Positions 1 to 6,057 of a stretch of DNA of 11,633 bases are shown here, in pieces. This DNA comes from Methylotenera sp. (GTDB lineage Bacteria > Pseudomonadota > Gammaproteobacteria > Burkholderiales > Methylophilaceae), in contig JACDEP010000065.1 of NCBI GenBank assembly GCA_013816325.1, positions 1 through 11,633 of the forward strand, in the 5' to 3' direction. Each line of letters begins with the position of its first letter. Within the stretch, counting starts at the first letter, position 1. A program made the position numbers and the translations under genes. Under the pieces are notes generated by a model. The model had not been told where the DNA came from, did no database searches, and worked only from the letters and a program-made list of their open reading frames with translations.

Positions 1-124
1 TATCTACCCAATGGCGAGCCATCGCGCCTGGGTCTTCGGAAAATACCGTAGACTCTTCCATTAAACCTTGCTTGAGTCTGACACAGTGTCCGTCTTTGAG
101 ATCAATAGCTGGGATGATTAACAT
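1..124 (-). CDS. hisA: HisA, ProFAR isomerase (5' end only, runs off left edge)
   Basis: Reading down from an ATG at 124-122, 41 codons are present before the window ends. The peptide begins MLIIPAIDLKDGHCVRLKQG, the typical HisA N-terminus: first beta strand of the TIM barrel, catalytic Asp8 in the AIDLK motif, then the VRLxQG segment. HisA isomerises the aminoaldose ProFAR to the aminoketose PRFAR in the cytoplasm, the histidine step just before HisF/HisH. No clear Shine-Dalgarno sequence precedes the ATG. The gene lies 117 bp downstream of hisH in the same direction, and hisF, hisI and hisE would be expected further left. Only about one sixth of the protein is visible, but the N-terminal signature is specific. 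Confidence 0.93.
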   Translation of the reverse strand, partial: MLIIPAIDLKDGHCVRLKQGLMEESTVFSEDPGAMARHWVD

Positions 125-241
125 GATGAATTATTATTTAGTAAATTAAATATAGATGAATGAAGGGTAAATAATAGCCGTTAACTAGACTGCAATATTG
201 CTAAGCTCCAACTTAAAAGTTAACTATAAATGTTTAAGCAA
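125..241 (-). other. hisH-hisA intergenic spacer with short repeats
   Basis: This 117-bp AT-rich spacer is longer than most other his gaps here. It holds an 8-bp direct repeat GTTAACTA (180-187 and 219-226) and a loose inverted repeat ATTGCT/AGCAAT close to the end of hisH. No U-tract follows the inverted repeat on the minus strand, so I do not call a terminator, and no convincing promoter was found. It may be plain spacer. Confidence 0.35.
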
Positions 242-892
242 TTATGGTGCCCAGTGTACAAAATTACTTAGCAATTGCAAACCCGCATTAGCGCTTTTTT
301 CAGGGTGAAACTGTACCGCAAACAAATTATCCACTGCAATGGCGCTGGTAAAGCGCTGCGGATAATTGCTGTAACCTGACACGAGATTGATATCAAAAGG
401 CTGCACATAATAACTGTGCACGTAATAAAAACGCGCGCCATCTTCAATACCATGCCATAAGGCATGAGAGGCATTACCTGCATAATAAACCTGATTCCAG
501 CCCATATGCGGTACCTTGAGCTTTTCACCGTTTGCATCTTTCATATCTGCCGCAGCAAAACGCTTAACTTGGCCTTTGAACAAACCCAAGCCAGAAGCAT
601 CGCCTTCTTCAGACTGCTCGAATAACATCTGCAAGCCGATACAAATACCCAAAAAAGGCTTTTCTTGGGCCGCTTCAAGAACAGCTTCACGCAGGCCGCG
701 GGCATCCACCTCGCGAATGCAATCCGGCATGGCCCCTTGTCCGGGAAAGACCACGCGCTCAGCGCGCGCGACTTCATCCGGGTTGCTGGTAACTATCACC
801 GATTTGGAAGGCGCGACATGTTCAAGCGCCTTGGACACCGAGCGCAAGTTACCCATGCCATAGTCAATTACTGCGATATCAATTTTATCCAT
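242..892 (-). CDS. hisH: HisH, glutamine amidotransferase subunit of IGP synthase
   Basis: This 216-residue class I glutamine amidotransferase hydrolyses glutamine and passes ammonia to HisF, which makes imidazole glycerol phosphate and AICAR from PRFAR. The triad is complete: Cys84 in FLGICIGLQ, and His196 and Glu198 in QFHPEKS. The oxyanion strand reads FPGQGAMPDC (49-58), with Gln where many HisH proteins have Val; I recall this variant from betaproteobacterial homologues. PHMGWN (128-133) and the YYVHSYY segment (156-162) are further family landmarks. The start is ATG without a strong ribosome binding site. It lies 49 bp after hisB and 117 bp before hisA, all in one direction, so co-transcription is likely. 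Length and motifs are normal. Confidence 0.97.
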   Translation of the reverse strand: MDKIDIAVIDYGMGNLRSVSKALEHVAPSKSVIVTSNPDEVARAERVVFPGQGAMPDCIREVDARGLREAVLEAAQEKPFLGICIGLQMLFEQSEEGDASGLGLFKGQVKRFAAADMKDANGEKLKVPHMGWNQVYYAGNASHALWHGIEDGARFYYVHSYYVQPFDINLVSGYSNYPQRFTSAIAVDNLFAVQFHPEKSANAGLQLLSNFVHWAP

Positions 893-941
893 ACTGTTTA
901 TGCTGCTCTGGAATTACGCAATGATTAAACTCACCTAAGAA

Positions 942-1529
942 CTATAAGCTACCTTTTGTAGACGGCATGATACCTGCCATGCGCGAATCAAGCTCCACAG
1001 CCATGCGCAACGCGCGGCCGAACGCCTTGAAAATCGTTTCGGCTTGGTGGTGAGCGTTATGACCCTTTAAATTATCAATATGCAATGTAACATTGGCATG
1101 ATTGACAAAGCCTTGAAAGAATTCGTGCACCAGATCGACATCAAATTCACCAATAGCCGCGCGCGTAAACACACAACCGAACTCTAAACCTGGTCGACCG
1201 GAAATGTCTAATACCACGCGTGATAAAGCTTCGTCTAACGGAACATAAGCGTGACCGTAACGGCGGATACCTTTTTTATCACCCACTGCCTCAGCAAAAG
1301 CCTGGCCTAAAGTAATGCCTATATCTTCTACCGTGTGATGTGCATCTATGTGTAAATCGCCTTTGGCATTCACGTTAATATCCATCATGCCGTGGCGCGC
1401 GATTTGGTCAAGCATGTGGTCAAGGAAACCCAAACCCGTACTGAATTGGGATACACCTGTGCCATCCAAGTTAATGGCGACGGTAATTTGTGTTTCTAAG
1501 GTATTTCTTATTACTTCAGCGGAGCGCAT
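942..1529 (-). CDS. hisB: HisB, imidazoleglycerol-phosphate dehydratase (monofunctional)
   Basis: This 195-residue cytoplasmic enzyme dehydrates imidazole glycerol phosphate to imidazole acetol phosphate, the substrate of HisC. The two manganese-binding signatures are intact: HHTVED at 64-69 and HNAHHQAE at 157-164; GFLDHML (34-40) is also conserved. The protein lacks the N-terminal histidinol-phosphatase domain of the enterobacterial bifunctional HisB, so histidinol-phosphate phosphatase must be encoded elsewhere. It starts at an ATG with only a weak AAGTGA-like ribosome binding site. In most betaproteobacteria hisB follows hisC directly. Here hps and its terminator lie between them, so hisB, hisH and hisA probably rely on read-through or on a promoter in the 252-bp gap upstream. 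Confidence 0.97.
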   Translation of the reverse strand: MRSAEVIRNTLETQITVAINLDGTGVSQFSTGLGFLDHMLDQIARHGMMDINVNAKGDLHIDAHHTVEDIGITLGQAFAEAVGDKKGIRRYGHAYVPLDEALSRVVLDISGRPGLEFGCVFTRAAIGEFDVDLVHEFFQGFVNHANVTLHIDNLKGHNAHHQAETIFKAFGRALRMAVELDSRMAGIMPSTKGSL

Positions 1530-1542
1530 ATTGAATCACTTG

Positions 1543-1548
1543 ATTATA
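1543..1548 (-). promoter_or_regulatory. Possible -10 box in front of hisB
   Basis: On the minus strand this is an exact TATAAT, ending 13 bases before the hisB ATG. No good -35 hexamer lies 16-18 bases upstream (that stretch reads about CACCCAAC). A transcript started here would have a leader of only about 6 bases. It is suggestive because hisB lies downstream of the hps terminator and needs a promoter, but an isolated TATAAT in AT-rich DNA is weak evidence. Confidence 0.25.
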
Positions 1549-1650
1549 AAAGTGCAAAAACCTTGTTGGGTGCTATTTTAACCTAAAGCATCGTCATCAA
1601 CCCAATATTTAAACTTGGGCTAGATTAGTAAAAAATAAGACGTTGTAAGC

Positions 1651-1672
1651 ATAGTTTTTACATAAAAACTAT
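1651..1672. repeat. Near-perfect palindrome beyond the hps terminator
   Basis: The arms ATAGTTTTTA (1651-1660) and TAAAAACTAT (1663-1672) are exact reverse complements with a 2-base CA centre. The repeat directly follows the hps terminator stem in the direction of transcription, so its T-rich arm also serves as part of the U-tract. It could be a second weak terminator arm, a 3'-end structure or a protein site. Confidence 0.5.
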
Positions 1673-1719
1673 AAAAAATAAAGCCTAGCAAGATATTACG
1701 CAATCTTAACTAGGCTTTA
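1671..1719 (-). terminator. Intrinsic terminator of hps
   Basis: On the minus strand a 10-bp perfect stem TAAAGCCTAG (1719-1710) / CTAGGCTTTA (1688-1679) is followed at once by TTTTTTAT and soon by another TTTTT run. An inner AAGAT/ATCTT pairing can extend the hairpin. It lies about 60 bp past the hps stop codon. The plus-strand side has no U-tract, so it works for minus-strand transcripts only. It should isolate hps from hisB. Confidence 0.8.
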
Positions 1720-1781
1720 GGGTCATCAGCTTGTGCTAATCATCCGTTACCAGCACCTAAATGCTGAGTCTAAACAAATAA

Positions 1782-2657
1782 TTATTTAGCAGCGTCTGCA
1801 GCAGGTGCAGCAGGTGCAGCTTCAGCAGGTGCTTCTGCTGCGGGAGCAACGTCAGCAGGTGCAGCCTCTGGTGCTGGAACGACTTCAGTGGCAGGAGCAG
1901 ATTCCATTGGTGCAGCAGCTTCATCAGCTGGCTTTTTGCCTTTCATTACTGTGAACAAAACTACTAAAACGATAGCAGCAATGATCCATGGTAAGAATTT
2001 CTTAGCACCACCAGCACTTGCTGAACCACCGTGTGCGATTGCACTGATTTCAGCAGCAGCAGCAGCTGGATCAGCAGCGCCGTAGATAGCAGCGCCAGCA
2101 ACGATAATAGTTGCGCCAGCATCTTTAACTTGTTGTGTTGTAGCAGCTTTAACACCACCAGCAACTGAAATATCAACACCTAAACCTAAACCAGCAACCA
2201 TTGCCAGGTCATTAAATGGTGTTTGGCCAGCAGCTTGTTGGTCTAAACCAGTATGCACGCCAATGATGTGTGCGCCTAATTTAGCCACTTCTTGTGTACG
2301 TGTTTTTTTGTCTGTTACGTTAATCAAATCAACTTGAGCTTTTTTGCCGTACTTGTTAGCAACGTCGATTACGCCCTTGATTGTACCTAAGTCAGCTGTA
2401 CCTAATACTGTACAAATGTCAGCACCGGCTTTATAGAATGGCTCAGCTTCGTAGAAACCAGCATCCATTGTTTTCAGGTCAACTAAGATTTTATTCTTAG
2501 GGAATTTAGCGCGCAATACTTCTAATAGTTTGATGCCGTTATGCTTAATGCATGGTGTACCAATTTCAAGAATATCCACGTGTGGTGCAACTTTAGTCGC
2601 TAAAGCAACGGTTGCGTCGAAATCTAATGAGTCTAATGCCATTTGGGTTTGTGCCAC
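1782..2657 (-). CDS. hps: 3-hexulose-6-phosphate synthase with C-terminal membrane segment and Ala/Pro-rich tail
   Basis: HPS condenses formaldehyde with ribulose 5-phosphate to D-arabino-3-hexulose 6-phosphate, the fixation step of the RuMP cycle. The 291-residue product opens with a full OMP-decarboxylase-type barrel (1 to about 208): MALDSLDFDA, EIGTPCIKHNG (31-41), the HPS signature DLKTMDAG (60-67), GVHTGLD (133-139), SVAGGV (164-169) and the family end YGAADPAAAA. The DLKTMDAG motif separates it from keto-gulonate-phosphate decarboxylases. After this come a linker (GSASAGGA, 211-218), a hydrophobic segment (221-238) between KK and KGKK, and an acidic A/P/E tail. The GTG start is chosen over an upstream TTG because GGAGGA lies 6 bases before it and the N-terminus then fits the family. 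Catalytic residues look intact. No phi gene adjoins it. The domain call is firm; the membrane role is inferred. Confidence 0.95.
   Translation of the reverse strand: MAQTQMALDSLDFDATVALATKVAPHVDILEIGTPCIKHNGIKLLEVLRAKFPKNKILVDLKTMDAGFYEAEPFYKAGADICTVLGTADLGTIKGVIDVANKYGKKAQVDLINVTDKKTRTQEVAKLGAHIIGVHTGLDQQAAGQTPFNDLAMVAGLGLGVDISVAGGVKAATTQQVKDAGATIIVAGAAIYGAADPAAAAAEISAIAHGGSASAGGAKKFLPWIIAAIVLVVLFTVMKGKKPADEAAAPMESAPATEVVPAPEAAPADVAPAAEAPAEAAPAAPAADAAK
1785..1931 (-). other. Hps tail domain: acidic Ala/Pro/Glu-rich, low complexity
   Basis: Residues 243-291 of Hps consist almost entirely of Ala, Pro, Glu, Asp and Val (for example PAPEAAPADVAPAAEAP) and end in AADAAK. Such sequence is expected to be disordered. 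It carries many acidic residues and only one basic residue, the final Lys. It follows the hydrophobic segment, so if that segment spans the inner membrane once with the enzyme inside, the tail is periplasmic. Confidence 0.7.
1800..1862. repeat. AGCAGGTGC micro-repeats in the Hps tail coding DNA
   Basis: The 9-mer AGCAGGTGC occurs at 1800-1808, 1809-1817, 1824-1832 and 1854-1862 on the plus strand; the first two copies are in perfect tandem. Each encodes an Ala-Pro-Ala unit on the minus strand. Spacings are multiples of three, so gain or loss of copies would change tail length without a frameshift. Confidence 0.8.
1944..1997 (-). other. Hps predicted transmembrane segment
   Basis: This encodes FLPWIIAAIVLVVLFTVM (residues 221-238), an 18-residue uninterrupted hydrophobic run long enough to cross the inner membrane. 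Lysines flank both ends (KK before, KGKK after), so charge alone does not settle the orientation. The catalytic domain needs cytoplasmic ribulose 5-phosphate, which favours N-in, C-out. Confidence 0.75.
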
Positions 2658-2663
2658 GATACA

Positions 2664-2669
2664 TCCTCC
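2664..2669 (-). promoter_or_regulatory. Strong ribosome binding site of hps
   Basis: The minus strand reads GGAGGATGTATCGTG: a near-consensus Shine-Dalgarno GGAGGA six bases before the GTG. It decides the start at 2657 and rules out the upstream in-frame TTG at 2681. It is the best ribosome binding site in the window, as expected for an abundant carbon-assimilation enzyme. Confidence 0.85.
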
Positions 2670-2675
2670 AACTAA

Positions 2676-2700
2676 AAGCAAATCAGACCATGATTTGCTT
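2676..2700 (-). promoter_or_regulatory. Perfect inverted repeat in the hps leader
   Basis: On the minus strand the arms AAGCAAATCA (2700-2691) and TGATTTGCTT (2685-2676) are exact 10-bp reverse complements around a 5-base TGGTC loop. The repeat ends 6 bases before the hps Shine-Dalgarno. It could be a 5' mRNA hairpin that stabilises or controls the transcript, or a dimeric operator. The following run is only TTTT and the stem is AT-rich, so it would be a poor terminator. Confidence 0.65.
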
Positions 2701-2720
2701 AAGATTAAAATACGAATTAA

Positions 2721-2804
2721 TGTGAATTAATTAATCACAGTTTTTTATATTGTGCACAAAAAGGCACATTTCGTAATAATAACCGTAGTTTGCGTGAAAT
2801 TTCA
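2721..2804. promoter_or_regulatory. Cluster of palindromes upstream of hps
   Basis: Three further symmetrical sites lie in this AT-rich stretch. TGTGAATTAATTAATCACA (2721-2739) has arms TGTGA/TCACA. TTGTGCACAA (2750-2759) is a perfect 10-bp palindrome. TGAAATTTCA (2795-2804) is another perfect 10-bp palindrome. The TGTGA/TCACA arms resemble CRP half sites, but they are 9 bases apart instead of the usual 6, so I do not call a CRP site. The clustering suggests transcription factor binding. No regulator is identified. Confidence 0.4.
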
Positions 2805-2805
2805 A
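2776..2805 (-). promoter_or_regulatory. Candidate sigma70-type promoter of hps
   Basis: On the minus strand TTGAAA (2805-2800, five of six to consensus) and TATTAT (2781-2776, five of six) are separated by 18 bases. Transcription would begin near 2769, giving a leader of about 110 bases that contains the palindromes and the hairpin before the ribosome binding site. The region is AT-rich, so chance matches are likely. Confidence 0.35.
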
Positions 2806-2898
2806 ACTTTTCGTGCTTATTTCGATGATTTCTACGCAATTAGTATCTAAGCACTAAAGTGGTCACATATAAAATTGCGATTTTAAATCCATAAACAC

Positions 2899-3963
2899 CT
2901 AATTCCGGAGAATTTGTGTAAGCGCATCAATCAATAGTTTAGATTGTGCGTCTGTTCCAATAGTAATGCGCAGATAAGGTGCTATACGGCTTGGCGACTG
3001 GAAGTGACGCACAATAATATTTTTTTCACGCAATTTTGAAGTTAAATCTACAGCATCATGAGTTTGATGCTTAGTAAAAATAAAGTTAGCGCCAGACGGA
3101 AGCGTTTCAAAACCTAAGTTAGTTAAATCTTGAATCAGTGCATTCCGAGTAGTGATGACTTGGTTACGTGTTTTATCAAAATACTCTACATCTTGCATCG
3201 CAGCAACTGCTCCAGCAGAAGCAAACCGGTCTATTGGATATGAGTTAAAACTATCTTTCACACGTACAAGAGCTTCAATCAATTCAATACTGCCGACTGC
3301 GTAGCCTACTCGCAAGCCTGCAAGAGAGCGTGCTTTTGATAGAGTATGTGTTACCAGCAGATTGGGGTATTGATTAATCAAACCTACAGCTGATTCTGTA
3401 CCGAAATCCACATAAGCTTCGTCGATAACAACAACGGACTCGGTATTTCTTTTCAGCAAACGCTCAATTTCGATCAGTGGTAGCGGTATGCCAGTAGGTG
3501 CATTGGGATTAGGGAAGATAATGCCTCCATTGGCCTGCCTATAATCTTCTACCTCAATTTCGAAATTTTCTGAGAGCGGAATGGTTTTGTATTCGATTCC
3601 GTACAAACCGCAATACACAGGATAGAAGCTGTAGGTAATATCTGGAAAAAATAATGGTTTGTCATGCTTAAGCAGCGCCTGAAATACATGGGCGAGCACT
3701 TCATCAGAGCCATTACCTACAAACACTTGGTTAGCATTTAGCTGATAAGTTTGTGCAATAGCCGCTTTGAGTGCGTCTGAGTTTGGATCTGGATATAAGC
3801 GCAATGAATCTGTTGCTTCCAGCTTTAAAGCCTTAATGACTTGAGGGCTTGGGCCATATGGGTTTTCATTGGTATTCAGCTTAACTAGGTTATTTAGCTT
3901 TGGCTGTTCGCCAGGGACATAAGGGGTGAGCTTATGGACAACATCACTCCAGAACTTACTCAT
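2899..3963 (-). CDS. hisC: HisC, histidinol-phosphate aminotransferase
   Basis: This 354-residue class I/II PLP aminotransferase converts imidazole acetol phosphate and glutamate to histidinol phosphate and 2-oxoglutarate. Visible family features are LNTNENPYGPSP (29-40), NGSDEVL (84-90), PNPNAPTG (151-158), DEAYVDF (181-187) and the PLP lysine Lys210 in HTLSKARSLAGLRVGY, with the phosphate-binding Arg218. The length is normal. The ATG has only a short TGAG-type ribosome binding site. A 124-bp gap separates it from hisD upstream, and 241 bp separate it from hps downstream. The direct hisC-hisB link usual in related operons is broken here by hps. Confidence 0.96.
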   Translation of the reverse strand: MSKFWSDVVHKLTPYVPGEQPKLNNLVKLNTNENPYGPSPQVIKALKLEATDSLRLYPDPNSDALKAAIAQTYQLNANQVFVGNGSDEVLAHVFQALLKHDKPLFFPDITYSFYPVYCGLYGIEYKTIPLSENFEIEVEDYRQANGGIIFPNPNAPTGIPLPLIEIERLLKRNTESVVVIDEAYVDFGTESAVGLINQYPNLLVTHTLSKARSLAGLRVGYAVGSIELIEALVRVKDSFNSYPIDRFASAGAVAAMQDVEYFDKTRNQVITTRNALIQDLTNLGFETLPSGANFIFTKHQTHDAVDLTSKLREKNIIVRHFQSPSRIAPYLRITIGTDAQSKLLIDALTQILRN

Positions 3964-4087
3964 AGCTCATTGTTCTTTTCATTACAAAATGCGATATTCA
4001 AATGCACATGACGGCAAGGATGAAACTTGAAAGACAGTACATAAAGTAAGGCGACAAGTTGAAGACGCTGCCAACAAAGTAATCATT

Positions 4088-5392
4088 TTAATTGCGCGTT
4101 TTGAGGCGATACTCAGCTGACCTTGCATGCGCTGTTAAACCTTCCCCATGCGCCAAGGTTGAAGCAATTTTACCTAGTGTTTGTGCGCCTTCTGGCGATA
4201 CCATAATCAAGCTGGAGCGTTTTTGGAAATCATAGACTCCAAGCGGTGAAGAAAACCGCGCTGTACGTGAAGTAGGCAATACATGGTTAGGCCCCGCACA
4301 ATAGTCGCCTAGCGCTTCGCAAGTATTACGACCCATAAAAATAGCGCCAGCATGCTTGATTTTCTTGCTGAACGCTAATGGCTCATCCATAGAAAGCTCT
4401 AAATGCTCAGGTGCAATATAATTACTGATATCAGCGGCTTCATCCATATCCCGCACCTGGATCAAAGCACCACGGTCTTGGAACGATGTAGTGATAATGT
4501 CTTTACGTGGCATTTCCTCTACGAGCTTTTCAATGCTCGCACTAACCTTATCTAAGAAATCTGCATCTGGGCTTAATAAAATGGCTTGCGCCAGTTCATC
4601 GTGCTCTGCCTGTGAGAACAAATCCATTGCTACCCAGTCCGGATTGGTCTTGCCATCGCAAATAACCAAAATTTCAGAAGGCCCTGCCACCATGTCGATT
4701 CCTACTACACCGAACACACGGCGTTTAGCTGCCGCAACATAAGCATTGCCAGGGCCAACAATCTTATCCACCTGTGGTACAGTTTGTGTACCATAAGCGA
4801 GCGCACCTACCGCTTGGGCACCACCAATACAAAACACACGATCTACGCCAGCGATTGCGGCAGCAGCAAGCACTAACGCGTTTTTCTCCGCATTCGGTGT
4901 AGGCACCACCATAATCAACTCTCTCACACCAGCCACTTTCGCTGGAATGGCGTTCATAAGTACAGAAGACGGATAAGCGGCTTTGCCGCCAGGTACATAC
5001 AATCCTACGCGATCTAATGAAGTGACTTGCTGACCCAATAAAGTGCCTTCTGCATCGGTGTAAGTCCAGGAAGCCATTACTTGTTTTTCATGGTAAGTAC
5101 GTACACGGTGTGCCGCTGCTTGTAAGGCCTCGCGTTGGTGTGCAGGTAGGCTATTCAATGCTGTTGTAAGCTCATCTTTACCTATCTCGAGGTCGCTTAA
5201 TTTTGTAGCACTGGTTTTATCAAAACGATTGGTATATTCCAGCACGGCAGAATCACCACGCTTTTTAACATCTTTTAAGATATTTGCTACAACAACATCA
5301 ATGCTATCGTCTTGCGCAGTTTCAAAAGCGAGCAAATTTTTAATCTTGTCGTCGAAATCACTGTCTGTGGTAGAAAAACGTCTAATCTTCAT
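4088..5392 (-). CDS. hisD: HisD, histidinol dehydrogenase
   Basis: This 434-residue zinc enzyme oxidises L-histidinol to histidine in two NAD-dependent steps, the last step of the pathway. The predicted zinc ligands are all present by position and context: Gln261 and His264 in SQAEHDE, Asp363 in LGDYCAG, His422 in LTAHARS. The catalytic pair Glu329-His330 lies in APEHLEL, and His370 in GPNHVLPT. The nucleotide-side motifs GPGNAYV (213-219) and AGPSEI (236-241) are intact. Length is typical for the family. It starts 11 bases after the hisG stop codon, so the two are almost certainly one transcript and probably translationally coupled, since the ATG has no strong ribosome binding site of its own. 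Confidence 0.97.
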   Translation of the reverse strand: MKIRRFSTTDSDFDDKIKNLLAFETAQDDSIDVVVANILKDVKKRGDSAVLEYTNRFDKTSATKLSDLEIGKDELTTALNSLPAHQREALQAAAHRVRTYHEKQVMASWTYTDAEGTLLGQQVTSLDRVGLYVPGGKAAYPSSVLMNAIPAKVAGVRELIMVVPTPNAEKNALVLAAAAIAGVDRVFCIGGAQAVGALAYGTQTVPQVDKIVGPGNAYVAAAKRRVFGVVGIDMVAGPSEILVICDGKTNPDWVAMDLFSQAEHDELAQAILLSPDADFLDKVSASIEKLVEEMPRKDIITTSFQDRGALIQVRDMDEAADISNYIAPEHLELSMDEPLAFSKKIKHAGAIFMGRNTCEALGDYCAGPNHVLPTSRTARFSSPLGVYDFQKRSSLIMVSPEGAQTLGKIASTLAHGEGLTAHARSAEYRLKTRN

Positions 5393-5403
5393 GGTTACTT
5401 AAA

Positions 5404-6042
5404 TTATTTTTGAATGGCTGACGCAAATGCATCCATAATCGGCTGCAATTTAGCGCGGTTAAGCTTGAGCGATGCTTGATTCACTACTAGGCGCGAGCTA
5501 ATATCTCCCACTTCTTCCACGGCTTTAAGATTATTGGCGCGCAATGTGCCGCCGGTACTGACTAAATCGACGATCACGTCTGCCAATCCAACCAATGGGC
5601 CTAATTCCATAGAGCCGTACAGTTTGATTAAATCCACATGCATGCCTTTAGCCGCAAAGTGTTCACGTGCAGTTTTGACGTACTTAGTCACAACTTTCAA
5701 ACGTGCGCCACTACGGATTGAACCAAAGTAATCAAAGTTTTCACGCACCGCCACCATCATCTTGCATTTAGCAATCTGCAGATCTATCGGCTGATATAAG
5801 CCTTCTCCCCCATGTTCGTCCAACACATCTTTACCAGCTATACCTAAGTCCGCTGCGCCATATTGCACATAGGTTGGCACGTCAGTGGCGCGGACAATAA
5901 TCAAACGCACATCTTCACGATTAGTTGCTAGAATTAACTTACGTGAAGACTCAGGATCCTCAAGCGCATGAATTCCCGCCGCCGCCAATAATGGTGTGGT
6001 TTCGTCAAAGATGCGGCCTTTTGAGAGTGCGATCGTGATCAT
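5404..6042 (-). CDS. hisG: HisG, ATP phosphoribosyltransferase, short form
   Basis: HisG joins ATP and PRPP to give phosphoribosyl-ATP, the committing and feedback-controlled step of histidine synthesis. At 212 residues it is the short form (HisG-S): it begins ITIALSKGRI and contains the PRPP-binding stretch DLVSTGGTLRANNL (159-172), but lacks the C-terminal histidine-binding domain of long HisG. From family knowledge, short HisG works only in complex with the regulatory subunit HisZ, which is not in this window. The gene lies 15 bases after murA and 11 bases before hisD. The leader is A-rich with no clear Shine-Dalgarno, so translation may depend on coupling to murA. Confidence 0.96.
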   Translation of the reverse strand: MITIALSKGRIFDETTPLLAAAGIHALEDPESSRKLILATNREDVRLIIVRATDVPTYVQYGAADLGIAGKDVLDEHGGEGLYQPIDLQIAKCKMMVAVRENFDYFGSIRSGARLKVVTKYVKTAREHFAAKGMHVDLIKLYGSMELGPLVGLADVIVDLVSTGGTLRANNLKAVEEVGDISSRLVVNQASLKLNRAKLQPIMDAFASAIQK

Positions 6043-6057
6043 ATTTTTACTTTATTT

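Noticed and set aside
516..863. Plus-strand open frame of 115 codons opposite hisH
   Set aside because: It lies wholly antisense to a gene with an intact catalytic triad, has no ribosome binding site and no recognisable protein features.
1785..1931. CRISPR or mobile-element repeats in the hps tail region
   Set aside because: The repeats are 9-mers inside a coding frame and encode Ala/Pro units; there are no spacers, terminal inverted repeats or transposase.
1782..2033. Frameshift past the true hps stop producing a spurious tail
   Set aside because: The extension has an ordered layout (linker, lysine-flanked hydrophobic run, acidic A/P/E tail) and coding-like Ala/Pro codons, ending shortly before a terminator. 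This is unlike random out-of-frame sequence, though an error cannot be fully excluded.
1782..2657. HPS-PHI fusion as the explanation for the long Hps
   Set aside because: The extension is only about 80 residues of linker, hydrophobic segment and Ala/Pro-rich tail. It has no SIS domain and is far too short for PHI.
2721..2739. CRP/FNR binding site upstream of hps
   Set aside because: TGTGA and TCACA arms are present but 9 bases apart; the CRP consensus has 6, and FNR half sites differ.
2658..2898. Riboswitch in the hps leader
   Set aside because: Apart from one simple hairpin and short palindromes no multi-helix conserved fold or known aptamer motif was recognised.
3964..4087. Promoter or his leader peptide (attenuator) in the hisD-hisC gap
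   Set aside because: No His-rich short frame and no convincing -35/-10 pair was found; only a 6-bp inverted repeat AACTTG/CAAGTT with a long loop.
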